A program made the position numbers and the translations under genes. Under the pieces are notes generated by a model. The model searched no databases, had not been told where the DNA came from, and saw only the letters and a list, made by a program, of their open reading frames with translations. From assembly GCF_000340965.1 (NCBI RefSeq), contig NZ_ANAY01000023.1, positions 1 through 64,000 of the forward strand: DNA of 64,000 bases. The letters are read 5' to 3'. The stretch is from Nocardiopsis kunsanensis DSM 44524 (lineage in GTDB: Bacteria; Actinomycetota; Actinomycetes; Streptosporangiales; Streptosporangiaceae). Position 1 is the stretch's first letter. The number at the start of each line of letters is the position of its first letter. Below are positions 7,987 to 16,011 of the stretch, piece after piece.

Positions 7987-8384
7987 CGGCGCTGCCCCCT
8001 CTCGCCCCGTTCCAGATCCTGTGGCCGGGGCGGGGCCCCCTCGAGCCGGGTCGCCCGCAGCAGGCGGTCCTCCATCCCGTGCACGTAACGCAGGGTCGAA
8101 CCGTGGCTCTCGGTGTACATCGAGTACACCCACACCGTGGCCGGGTCCTGCCGGGCAGCCACGGTCAGAGAACCCGGTGTGAGTGAGACCAGGTTGGCCA
8201 GCATCGAGATCTCGAAGTCGGAGCGGCACCGCAGCGGTACCTCCACGAAGGCCGGCGAGATCCGGCTGCCGGGGGTGAGGATCTCCCACCCCACGCGCAG
8301 CGACCCCGTGAGGAGGTCGTAGGCCAGATAGACGGGCATCCAGAGAATGCCCAGGATCCGGTTCAGTACGTTCTTGGCCCTCAT
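7983..8384 (-). CDS. mrpE: Mrp antiporter subunit E (operon 1)
   Basis: A 133-residue subunit starting at the ATG at 8384, which overlaps the mrpD stop (ATGA). An amphipathic or membrane N-terminal segment is followed by the typical cytoplasmic-facing MrpE domain: SPAFVEVPLRCRSDFEISMLANLVSLTPGSLTV. MrpE stabilises the complex and raises antiport capacity. It is shorter at the N-terminus than Bacillus MrpE (about 158 residues), as usual for actinobacterial forms. Confidence 0.88.
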   Translation of the reverse strand: MRAKNVLNRILGILWMPVYLAYDLLTGSLRVGWEILTPGSRISPAFVEVPLRCRSDFEISMLANLVSLTPGSLTVAARQDPATVWVYSMYTESHGSTLRYVHGMEDRLLRATRLEGAPPRPQDLERGERGQRR

Positions 8385-9892
8385 CCCAACACCGCCTCGA
8401 CGTAGGTGGACGTGTCCAGGAGGTTGGCGGCCGCCGTGGAACCCAGGTCCAGCAGGACGGCCGCTCCCAGGCCGATGCCCGAGGTCGTGGCGGCCAACAC
8501 CACGCAGGGCGCCAGCATCGCCGCGGGGACCTCCGGACGGACGAGCACAGGTGTGGAGCCTGCCTCCGTGTGCGGTCCGTGCACAGGACGGTCGGCCTCC
8601 TCGGGGGCCACGCCCCAGAAGACACCGCCCCAGATCTTGAGCATCGACATCAGCGTGACGAGGCTGACCGCCACCGCGACCACCGCGACGACCCACTCAC
8701 CGGCCTGGAAGGCAGCCGCCACCAGTGCCAGCTTCGCGACGAACCCGGAGAAGGGGGGTATCCCGGCCAGCGAGAGGGCGGCCACCATGAAGGCGATCGC
8801 CAACAGGGGCTCACGTGCGGCGATACCGCCGAGTCGGTCGAGCGCCCCCGTCCCGTGGGCCTTCTCGATCGCACCGGTCGACAGGAACAGCGACGCCTTC
8901 ACGATCATGTGGTGGACGAGGTAGAAGATGCCCGCCGTCAGACCGAGCTCGGTGAACAGGGCCACGCCCAGCAGGATGTAGCCGATCTGGCTGATCATGT
9001 GGAAGACCAGGATCGATCGTGTTGTCTCCTCCCCGACCGCGGCGAGTACCCCCACCACCATGGTCGCGCCGAAGACGACGACGCCGATCCACAGGTAGGT
9101 GGAGTCGCCGTCGAAGACGACCGCGTACAGGCGGTAGATCGCGTAGATGGCGATCTTGGTGTGCAGGCCGGAGAACAGCGCCGTGACCGCGGGCGAGGTG
9201 CTCGGATAGGTACGGGCCAGCCAACCGTGCACGGGCACGACCGCCGACTTCACCGACAGGGCCAGGAGCACCACGCCCATGCCGACGGCGACCATGGACG
9301 AGTCCGCAGCCGCCCCGGCGAGCCGGCCCAGGTTCACCGTGCCGGCGGCACCGTAGACCAGTGCCACGCCGGCGAGGAAGACCGTCGAGGTCAGAAGATT
9401 CAGTGTCACGTAGACGCGGCCGGAGCGCAGACGGCGCAGGGAGCCGAGCATGGCCAGCAGCCCGTACGCGGGGAGCAGCATGACCTCGATGAACACGAAC
9501 ATGTTGAACAGATCGCCGGTCATCAGTGCGCCCGCCACGCCTGCGGACAACACCAGCACCAGCGGGCAGAAGTAGGACGTCCGGTCGTCGCCCACGGCGA
9601 TGGCGAAGGCCGCACACACCAGCACCAGCAGGGACGTCGTCCACAGCATCAGTGCGCTGAAGGCGTCCACGAGGAACGGGACGGCTATGCCGTCCGGCCA
9701 CAGGGCCACGTTGTGGGACAGAACGGTACCGTCCCTGGTGATCCACAGCAGGACGGTGCTCGCCACGAGGGTGCCTGCGCTGGGAGCCAGGAGGAGCACA
9801 CGGTTCAGCCACGGAGGGAGTCCGGCCAGAGCCAGGAGCCCCGCGGCCGACAACGGCACGGCGACCATGAGGGGGAGGAGCGCTGCGCTCAT
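8381..9892 (-). CDS. mrpD: Mrp antiporter subunit D (operon 1)
   Basis: A 503-residue, 14-helix subunit of the NuoM/ND4-like proton_antipo_M family. Visible hallmarks are FVFIEVMLLPAYGL with the functional Glu in helix 5, VPVHGWLARTYPSTSPAVTALFSGLHTK, and the discontinuous-helix region SQIGYILLGVALFTE followed by YLVHHMIVKASLFL. These supply the Lys/Glu/His chain that conducts protons in complex I-like antiporters. It overlaps mrpC and mrpE by 4 bases each. The paralogue in operon 2 (16011-17525) is of nearly equal length and shares long stretches. Confidence 0.93.
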   Translation of the reverse strand: MSAALLPLMVAVPLSAAGLLALAGLPPWLNRVLLLAPSAGTLVASTVLLWITRDGTVLSHNVALWPDGIAVPFLVDAFSALMLWTTSLLVLVCAAFAIAVGDDRTSYFCPLVLVLSAGVAGALMTGDLFNMFVFIEVMLLPAYGLLAMLGSLRRLRSGRVYVTLNLLTSTVFLAGVALVYGAAGTVNLGRLAGAAADSSMVAVGMGVVLLALSVKSAVVPVHGWLARTYPSTSPAVTALFSGLHTKIAIYAIYRLYAVVFDGDSTYLWIGVVVFGATMVVGVLAAVGEETTRSILVFHMISQIGYILLGVALFTELGLTAGIFYLVHHMIVKASLFLSTGAIEKAHGTGALDRLGGIAAREPLLAIAFMVAALSLAGIPPFSGFVAKLALVAAAFQAGEWVVAVVAVAVSLVTLMSMLKIWGGVFWGVAPEEADRPVHGPHTEAGSTPVLVRPEVPAAMLAPCVVLAATTSGIGLGAAVLLDLGSTAAANLLDTSTYVEAVLG

Positions 9893-10197
9893 GAGAGGTC
9901 CTCGGTGTCGTCGTCACTGCCGGTGGCGGCGAGGGTGAGCATGTAGACCGTGATCGAGAAGGCGATGACGATCGCCGTCAGGACGAAGGCCTGCGGGAGA
10001 GGGTCGGACACCACGTCGGCGGGGTTGTAGCCGATCAGGGGCTGGGCCCTGCGGAAGACCCCTCCGGCCGACATGAGCATCAGGTTGACCGCGTGCCCCA
10101 ACATGACGAAACCCAGGATGATCCGGACCAGGCCCCGTTGGAGCATCAGGAAGACCGCTCCGAAGACCAGGACGCCGATCGTGAGGGCCAGAGTCAT
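9889..10197 (-). CDS. mrpC: Mrp antiporter subunit C (operon 1)
   Basis: A 102-residue NuoK/ND4L-like subunit with three helices. Diagnostic segments are MLQRGLVRIILGFVMLGHAVNLMLMSAGG, then the loop DVVSDPLPQAFVLTAIVI, the MrpC/MnhC signature. The tail is acidic (SDDDTEDLS), almost the same as in the operon 2 copy. It overlaps mrpA and mrpD by 4 bases each. In the complex it links the MrpA and MrpD modules. Confidence 0.92.
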   Translation of the reverse strand: MTLALTIGVLVFGAVFLMLQRGLVRIILGFVMLGHAVNLMLMSAGGVFRRAQPLIGYNPADVVSDPLPQAFVLTAIVIAFSITVYMLTLAATGSDDDTEDLS

Positions 10198-13079
10198 CGT
10201 GTACCTCCGTTCGGGACGGTGCCGAGCGGGTCCTCGGGGTGGTCCCCCGAACCCTCTTCGGGCGCGTTCGTGGGGGGTTGGTCCGGTGTGGGCGCCATGA
10301 GGCCCAGGGTCGAGTCACCGGGCCTGGACTCCTCGAGCCCGAGCTGGTTGAGGGCGGTGAGGACGACGCCGACCACCGCCAGGTAGACCCCGGCCTCGAA
10401 GATCAACGCGGTCGTCAGGTGGAAGGACCCGCCCCACGGGAGGGAGACCCCGGTGTGCAGCGGCTTGACGAAGGAACCGTCGACGTAGCCGAGGACCCCG
10501 GAGGAGAGCGCGACGAGTATCCCGGCCCCGATGATCTTCGGGTAGGCGAGCTTGATCCGGGCCACGGAAGCGCTGGGGGCGGCCAGGTAGACCAGGGCGA
10601 ACCCGGCGCCGGCGACCAGACCGCCGACGAACCCGCCGCCGACGTCGGTGTGGCCGCGCACCGTGAGGTAGACCGACCAGACCACGATCAGCGGCAGCAG
10701 CACGTGGCTGATCGCACGCATGATCAGCGTGTTGTCGTCCGCGTCGTAGGCGGCACTGCGCCGGCTGACCACGACCCAGCGGGAGCCGTGCGAGGGCAGC
10801 AGGCCACTGGAGTTGAGCACCGCGATGATGATGAGCCCGGACACACCCAGGACGATGAGTTCGCCCAGGGTGTCCAAGGCGCGGTAGTCGACGAGGATCG
10901 TGTTGACGACGTTGGTGCCGCCGGTGTCCTCCTCGGAGTGGTCCAGGAAGTACTGGCCGGGTCCGGAGATGTCGCGGCGCCCGGTCAGGAAGTAGGTCCC
11001 CAGCGCCGCAGAAACACCTGCAGCCGCCGCGATCAGCGCGGTCAGCACCGTGCGCGAGCGCGGAGCCCGGTGGAACCGCCTGGGGAGACGGCGCAACACC
11101 AGGGCCGCGACGACCACGGTCAGGATCTCCACGACGAGCTGGGTGAGGGCCACGTCGTAGGCTCCGAGGAGGAAAAGCCACAGCGCGGTGGTGAACCCGG
11201 CGACACCGACCATGACGAGGCAGGCCATGCGCGATCCGGTCATGACGGCGCCGACGACGGCGACGGTGGCCAACACGACGAGCGGCCAGTCCAGGGGATG
11301 TGTGGTGCCGCCGTACTGGTCGGGCACCTCGATACCGGCCCCGGCAGCCACACCGGCCATCGCGGTCAGCACCAGGACGGGCATGACCAGGTGGCGGGTG
11401 GGAGAATCGGAGCGTGTGAGGTCGCCGACGCGTCGTCCGAGCCCGACCAATCCCTCGTGGAGGAACTCGAAGACCGTGGGGCCGTTCACCGGGAACAGGG
11501 TTCGCCCGGCCATGCGCTCGCCGGAGGCCGTCCACCGGATCAGGAGTGCACCGAACCCGATGGCGGCCAACGACATGAACAGGTCGACCGAGAACCCGTG
11601 CCACAGGGACAGCCCGGCCGGATAGTACGTACCGGTGGTGTCGGCGGCCCCTCGCTCCCCGAGCCGGTTCAGCACGGGCACGGCCGGTCCCAGAACGAGC
11701 CCGGCGACCCCGGCCACGGCGGGGCCGGCGAGGAAACCCGGCCCGGCCTCGTGCACGTCGGTACTGCCACGGGGCGTGCCCCAGAACGTGCCGTAGGCGA
11801 ACCGGAACGAATAGGCGAAGGTGAAGACCGACGCCAGGACCGCCGCCGTGGCCGCCGACGGTCCGACCCACATCGGTCCGGGCGCCTCCAACAGGCCCTT
11901 GAAGATGTTCTCCTTGGTCACAAAACCCAGAAGCGGTGGAACGCCCGCCATGGACAGTGCCGCCAGGGCGGTCACGCCGGCCGAGACCGGCATGCGGCGG
12001 GCCAGACCGCCGAGCTCACGCAGGTCGCGGGTCTCGGCCTGGTGGTCGATGACACCGACCACCATGAACAGCGCGGACTTGAAGAGCGCGTGCGCGAGTG
12101 TGTGCACGGTCGCCGCGATGAGCGCGGCCTCCTTGCCCACACCGATCACCGCGACGAGCAGGCCGAGCTGGCTGACGGTGGAGTAGGCGGCCAGGAGTTT
12201 GAGGTCGTGCTGCTGCAGGGCGAAGACCGCGCCGACGACCGCCGTGATCAGGCCGACGGTGATCAGAGCCGCGTTCCACACGGCGAGGTCGGAGAAGGCA
12301 GGGGTGAAGCGCATCAGGAGGTAGATACCGGCCTTGACCATCGCCGCGGCGTGCAGGTAGGCGCTGACCGGGGTGCTGGCGGCCATGGCGTCGGGCAGCC
12401 AGTAGTGGAACGGGAACTGCGCCGACTTGGTGAAGGCGGCCGCGGCGACCAGCAGGGCGATGGTGGTGGCGAAGGCCGGGTCCTGGGACCACACCGGATC
12501 GGCGAGGATCTCACTCAACCGGGTCGTCCCCACCCGCAGAACCATGAGGACGACCGCGGTCAGCAGCGCGAGCCCGCCCAGCGCGGTGATGAGGAAGGTG
12601 CGCACGGCCGGACGGTCGGCCCCTGGTCCGGACAGGCCGATGAGGTAGAAGGACGTGATGGTCGTGAGCTCCCAGAACACGTAGAGCAGCACGACGTCGT
12701 CGGCCAGCACCAGCCCCGTCATCGCGAACGCGAACAGGGTCATCAGGAGGTAGAAGCCCAGTCGGCGCCCGGGTGGGAAGTACCGGGTGGAGTAGGCCAT
12801 GATCAGTCCGCCCACACCGGTGATCAGCAGGGTGAACAACCAACCGACGCCGTCCATGCGCAGGCTCAGCCCGACACCGATCTGCGGCATCCACGGCAGG
12901 GTGAACCCGGGGGTGTGCCCGTCGGCGAGCACGCTCGGGGCCAGGGCCAGCACGACCCCCGCCAGGGCCAGCAGGACACCCGCGAACAGCCATCCCGCGT
13001 GGCGCCCGAGGGCCCGGTCGGCCAGGGGCGTACCGATCACGGCGGCGGCGAGGACCAGAAGCAGTATCAGCAGTACCAC
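10194..13079 (-). CDS. mrpA: Mrp antiporter subunit A with fused MrpB domain (operon 1)
   Basis: A 961-residue membrane protein. Residues 1 to about 770 form MrpA (NuoL/ND5-like), with STRYFPPGRRLGFYLLMTLFAF, SFYLIGLSGPGADRPAVRTFLIT and KSAQFPFHYWLPDAMAASTPVSAYLHAAAMVKAG; its C-terminal part includes the DUF4040 helices. From about 800, ISHVLLPLIVVWSVYLTVRGH and GGGFVGGLVAGAGFALVY are the MrpB domain, fused as usual in actinobacteria. The start is the GTG at 13079; an in-frame TGA lies just upstream. The SD region reads AAATGA where the paralogous operon has AAAGGA, so translation initiation may be weaker. An IS701-type element begins 33 bases upstream of the start and separates the gene from its former promoter region. 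Confidence 0.93.
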   Translation of the reverse strand: MVLLILLLVLAAAVIGTPLADRALGRHAGWLFAGVLLALAGVVLALAPSVLADGHTPGFTLPWMPQIGVGLSLRMDGVGWLFTLLITGVGGLIMAYSTRYFPPGRRLGFYLLMTLFAFAMTGLVLADDVVLLYVFWELTTITSFYLIGLSGPGADRPAVRTFLITALGGLALLTAVVLMVLRVGTTRLSEILADPVWSQDPAFATTIALLVAAAAFTKSAQFPFHYWLPDAMAASTPVSAYLHAAAMVKAGIYLLMRFTPAFSDLAVWNAALITVGLITAVVGAVFALQQHDLKLLAAYSTVSQLGLLVAVIGVGKEAALIAATVHTLAHALFKSALFMVVGVIDHQAETRDLRELGGLARRMPVSAGVTALAALSMAGVPPLLGFVTKENIFKGLLEAPGPMWVGPSAATAAVLASVFTFAYSFRFAYGTFWGTPRGSTDVHEAGPGFLAGPAVAGVAGLVLGPAVPVLNRLGERGAADTTGTYYPAGLSLWHGFSVDLFMSLAAIGFGALLIRWTASGERMAGRTLFPVNGPTVFEFLHEGLVGLGRRVGDLTRSDSPTRHLVMPVLVLTAMAGVAAGAGIEVPDQYGGTTHPLDWPLVVLATVAVVGAVMTGSRMACLVMVGVAGFTTALWLFLLGAYDVALTQLVVEILTVVVAALVLRRLPRRFHRAPRSRTVLTALIAAAAGVSAALGTYFLTGRRDISGPGQYFLDHSEEDTGGTNVVNTILVDYRALDTLGELIVLGVSGLIIIAVLNSSGLLPSHGSRWVVVSRRSAAYDADDNTLIMRAISHVLLPLIVVWSVYLTVRGHTDVGGGFVGGLVAGAGFALVYLAAPSASVARIKLAYPKIIGAGILVALSSGVLGYVDGSFVKPLHTGVSLPWGGSFHLTTALIFEAGVYLAVVGVVLTALNQLGLEESRPGDSTLGLMAPTPDQPPTNAPEEGSGDHPEDPLGTVPNGGTR

Positions 13080-13115
13080 GTCACCGTCATTTCACAATGA
13101 AGGGTCTCCACCTAG

Positions 13116-13139
13116 TACTCCAGTTGTAGATCCGGTTTG
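13116..13139. repeat. Left terminal inverted repeat of the IS
   Basis: A 24-base end beginning TACTCCAGTTG, the exact reverse complement of 14560-14583; with the flanking CTAG the symmetry spans 28 bases. Confidence 0.93.
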
Positions 13140-13233
13140 CTCTGGACTGAAACCATTTGTCTGAGATGGCAGCACGGCAAGCCGCTGATCTGGGGGTTCA
13201 CCGGACACACAGACGGCCACCGCGTGATCATCG

Positions 13234-14559
13234 ATGGTTGTGAAGACAACGAAGAACCTGGCGGTGGCCGCTGAACTCAGCGTAGCGGCCCAGCGCTGGC
13301 CACACCGGCTGAACGAAATGATCCACACCGTCTCCCCCAGCCTGGCCCGCCCTGAGACCCGCCACACAGCCGGCGAGCTCATCCGCGGCCTGCTCGCCCC
13401 ACTGGTCCGCAAGAACTGCTGGAGCCTGGCCGAACACGCCGGCCACCCCAGCCCCTACCGCTTCCAACACCTGCTGGCACGGGCCTCGGTGGACGAAGAA
13501 GGCCTGATCGCCGACTTGCATACCTACGCCTGCACCCACCTGGGAGAACAGGATGCGGTCCTGGTCGTGGACGAGACCGGCGACCTGAAGAAAGGCACCA
13601 CAACCGTCGGTGTCCAACGCCAGTACACCGGCACTGCCGGGCGTATCGAGAACGCCCAGGTGGCGGTCTATCTCGCCTATGCCACCGGCGCAGGGCACGC
13701 CCTGATCGATCACCGCCTCTACCTGCCCCGGGCCTGGACCGAGGATCCCCAGCGCCTCCACTCGGCCGGGGTCCCTGACCATGTGGATTTCGCAACCAAA
13801 CCCGCACTGGCCCAGCAGATGATCACCGCAGCCCGGACCAACGGCACACCAGCGGCGTGGGTGGCCGCCGACGAGGTCTACGGCCAAAATCCCCCTCTGC
13901 GCCAAGCCTTGGAGCAACAGCGGATCGGTTACGTGATGGCCGTGCCGCGCACCGAGCGCATCCTGCTACCCCGCGGGCCGGCCACTGTCGGTGAGCTGGC
14001 GGTACTTCTGCCCCGCCAGGCCTGGCAGAAGCGCTCGGCCGGTAGCGGCGCCAAAGGCCAACGTTTCTACGAGTGGGCCCTCATCGAGGCCGAGCCCTGC
14101 CCCGACGGGCGCCGGTGGGTCTTGATACGCCGCAACCGCACCAGCGGTGAGCTGGCCTTCTATCGGTGCTACGCATCTCAGGTGGTACCTCTTCACCGTT
14201 TGGTGGCTGTTGCTGGACGCCGGTGGGTGGTCGAGGAAGGCTTCCAGCAGGGCAAGGGCTTGGCCGGACTGGACGAACACCAGGTCAGGACGTGGACTTC
14301 CTGGCACCGGTGGAGCCTGTTTTCGATGCTGGCCTATGCGTTTGTGGCGGCCATGGCCGCCGCCGAGGGCCGCAAACAGACCCCGCCTTCGAGTGCTTTG
14401 GTCGCGTTGACCTGCAATGAGATCGCTCATCTACTCAACGCTCTGTTCGCCGCAGAGACCGATACCGAGCACGTGCTGGGCTGGTCACTGTTCAGACGCT
14501 CGCACCAAGCCATCGCCCGCCAGTGCCATTACCGCAGACAGGCCATCCGAGAACCATGA
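13234..14559 (+). CDS. IS701-family transposase
   Basis: A 441-residue DDE transposase. Catalytic Asp 1 is at about 113 in LVVDETGDLKKG (the IS701 hallmark DETG-LKKG), Asp 2 in WVAADEVYG, and the Glu in WVVEEGFQQGKGLAGLDEHQVRTW. The RYxGTAG-like QRQYTGTAGRIENAQVAV stretch is also typical. No frameshift or stop interrupts it, so it should be active. The ATG at 13234 is chosen; a GTG two codons later is possible. It is read opposite to the Mrp genes. Confidence 0.93.
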   Translation: MVVKTTKNLAVAAELSVAAQRWPHRLNEMIHTVSPSLARPETRHTAGELIRGLLAPLVRKNCWSLAEHAGHPSPYRFQHLLARASVDEEGLIADLHTYACTHLGEQDAVLVVDETGDLKKGTTTVGVQRQYTGTAGRIENAQVAVYLAYATGAGHALIDHRLYLPRAWTEDPQRLHSAGVPDHVDFATKPALAQQMITAARTNGTPAAWVAADEVYGQNPPLRQALEQQRIGYVMAVPRTERILLPRGPATVGELAVLLPRQAWQKRSAGSGAKGQRFYEWALIEAEPCPDGRRWVLIRRNRTSGELAFYRCYASQVVPLHRLVAVAGRRWVVEEGFQQGKGLAGLDEHQVRTWTSWHRWSLFSMLAYAFVAAMAAAEGRKQTPPSSALVALTCNEIAHLLNALFAAETDTEHVLGWSLFRRSHQAIARQCHYRRQAIREP

Positions 14560-14583
14560 CAAACCGGATCTACAACTGGAGTA
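14560..14583. repeat. Right terminal inverted repeat of the IS
   Basis: Exact reverse complement of the left end; its inner base overlaps the end of the transposase stop region, and CTAG follows at 14584. Confidence 0.93.
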
Positions 14584-14587
14584 CTAG

Positions 14588-14910
14588 GCGACACAGCGCC
14601 CGGGAGAGACCCGGTGTACACGGCAGTACCAACTCTTTGAATTTGTCATTTATTTTTGTTGGGGTCCGTGCCCGGAAAGGACGGGCGTGGTGCCCGGTCC
14701 TGGTTGCGTATCAGCGCTGCGGGGGATTCCGGTGGCCAGAAGGCGCTGGTCGAGTGCTCGTGGCGGCGCCGCCGGAAGGCGGTCGAATGGTCGCTGCGTC
14801 GGCGACCGTATCAATGGATGACCGTGTATTGACACTCCGGAGGGGGATTGGTGGGAAACCGCACGGCCCCTTCAGGGGATGTTTGGTCCGGTCTTTCCCG
14901 GAAATAAGAA
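14588..14910. other. Non-coding gap: displaced leader of Mrp operon 1
   Basis: No gene is seen in these 323 bases. An AT-rich patch near 14632-14660 (runs of T and A, unusual here) lies where the promoter and leader of Mrp operon 1 would be before the IS insertion. Read on the minus strand it has ATGACA- and TACTG-like hexamers, but spacing is poor, so no promoter is called. No known riboswitch was recognised. Confidence 0.4.
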
Positions 14911-14944
14911 CCCCCTTGCCGTCCGTCGGTGGACGACAAGGGGG
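14911..14944 (-). terminator. Terminator of Mrp operon 2
   Basis: CCCCCTTG (14911-14918) pairs with CAAGGGGG (14937-14944), with an inner CGTCC/GGACG stem. On the minus strand it follows mrpG by 35 bases and runs into TTCTTATTT, giving a classical intrinsic terminator. Confidence 0.82.
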
Positions 14945-14978
14945 CAGTCGTGCCGCCAGGGCTTCGCGCCCGGCTCTC

Positions 14979-15362
14979 TCAGGCCTTTCCGTCCTCGCCC
15001 GGGTCGTTCTCCGAACCCTCCGTGGAGGGCTCTCGGCCGACCTTCTCGAGGTCGTCGAAAAGGGTCGCCGAGCTCGTCCCGGTCCCGGCCAGGTACCCGG
15101 CCCGCGCCATCGCGTTGCCGCCGATCGCGGCCGTTGCGAGCTGGATCAGCAGAGCCAGCGCGATCTTCCAGGCGTTCTCCAGCGTCGGGTAGTCCAGGAA
15201 AAGCCCCAGGAAGACGAGCGCGGGTGCGAGCCCGCCGGCGATCGTGACGCCGCTGAGCCGTGCGTAGAAGTCGCGCAGGCGCAACAGCCCGAACGCTCCG
15301 GCCAAGAACACCAGGGAACCGGCGATCATGCACGCCAGACTGGCGATCTCCAACGGTGTCAT
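14979..15362 (-). CDS. mrpG: Mrp antiporter subunit G (operon 2)
   Basis: A 127-residue subunit, three helices, with GLLRLRDFYARLSGVTIAGGLAPALVFLG as the family core. Its charged C-terminus (SEND-GEDGK) differs in sequence from copy 1, and the second helix boundary carries YPTLENAWKI in place of QPSVGNALKV. Last gene of the upstream operon, overlapping mrpF by 4 bases. The divergence from copy 1 argues for an old duplication or separate acquisition, not a recent one. Confidence 0.9.
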   Translation of the reverse strand: MTPLEIASLACMIAGSLVFLAGAFGLLRLRDFYARLSGVTIAGGLAPALVFLGLFLDYPTLENAWKIALALLIQLATAAIGGNAMARAGYLAGTGTSSATLFDDLEKVGREPSTEGSENDPGEDGKA

Positions 15363-15616
15363 CGTTTACCTCCGGAGATCAGTCGGGCGACGGACAGGGC
15401 GGAGAGGAAACCGACCAGAGCGCACACCAGCACGATGTCCACGACGAGGTCGGTGCCGAGACGGAAACCGAGCAGGGCGATCAGGCCCACGAAACCGTAG
15501 AAGACCACATCCGCCCCGGCCCCGCGGTCGGCGCTGGAGGGGCCGATCAAGATCCTGTACGCGGCGACGGCCATGCCCAGGACGATGGCCACGATCCCGA
15601 TGTCGATGGGCTGCAT
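15359..15616 (-). CDS. mrpF: Mrp antiporter subunit F (operon 2)
   Basis: An 85-residue, three-helix subunit with YRILIGPSSADRGAGADVV and LGFRLGTDLVVDIVLV. Note the added Asp in helix 3 (GTDLVVDI) compared with GTALLVDI in copy 1, a charge change in a membrane helix that might alter ion handling. Start ATG at 15616 overlaps the mrpE stop by one base. Confidence 0.9.
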   Translation of the reverse strand: MQPIDIGIVAIVLGMAVAAYRILIGPSSADRGAGADVVFYGFVGLIALLGFRLGTDLVVDIVLVCALVGFLSALSVARLISGGKR

Positions 15617-16011
15617 CAGCGTTCACCCCGCTCTGTGCTCTCCGCTGTGGTCGGACGGGACGGTACACCGGCGCGGGGACGTGTCACGGCCAGCAGGTGG
15701 TCCTCCATGGTGTGGATGTCGGCGCGGAAGGAGGCCCGGTCGTCGACGTAGAGGCTGTGCACCCACAGGGTGACGGGACTGTCCTCGCCGACCGCCACCG
15801 TCACGGTTCCGGGCGTCAGCGAGATCATGTTGGCGAGCATGGTCGTCTCGAAATCGGTACGGCAACGCGTCGGGACCTCGACGAAGGCGGGGGTCGACGA
15901 GCTTCCGCGGGTCAGGGCGTCGTAGAGGACCACGAAGGTGGTCTTGACGACCTCGAACCCGAAGTAGAACGGAAAACGGAGGGTGCGTAGCACCCAGAGC
16001 AGATAGGTCAT
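15616..16011 (-). CDS. mrpE: Mrp antiporter subunit E (operon 2)
   Basis: A 131-residue subunit beginning at the ATG at 16011, which overlaps the mrpD stop (TGATG). A hydrophobic N-terminus (LLWVLRTLRFPFYFGFEVV) precedes STPAFVEVPTRCRTDFETTMLANMISLTPGTVTVAV, the MrpE core. It ends with an 18-residue Thr/Ser/Glu-rich tail. Role as in copy 1: assembly and activity of the Mrp complex. Confidence 0.88.
   Translation of the reverse strand: MTYLLWVLRTLRFPFYFGFEVVKTTFVVLYDALTRGSSSTPAFVEVPTRCRTDFETTMLANMISLTPGTVTVAVGEDSPVTLWVHSLYVDDRASFRADIHTMEDHLLAVTRPRAGVPSRPTTAESTERGER

Larger units (their letters stand above)
13112..14587. mobile_element. Complete IS701-family insertion sequence
   Basis: A 1468-bp element (13116-14583) with perfect 24-base terminal inverted repeats, flanked by CTAG at both ends (13112-13115 and 14584-14587). 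Because CTAG is palindromic, it can be read as a 4-bp target duplication or as part of 28-base ends. IS701-family elements duplicate a YTAR-type tetranucleotide, so I take CTAG as the duplication. The single transposase gene is intact. The perfect ends and clean duplication suggest recent insertion. It sits in the 5' leader of Mrp operon 1. Confidence 0.93.

Noticed and set aside
14588-14910. Possible ion-sensing riboswitch in the displaced Mrp leader
   Set aside because: I could not find conserved cores of ydaO, kdp or other known classes in either strand; a covariance search (Infernal/Rfam) would decide.
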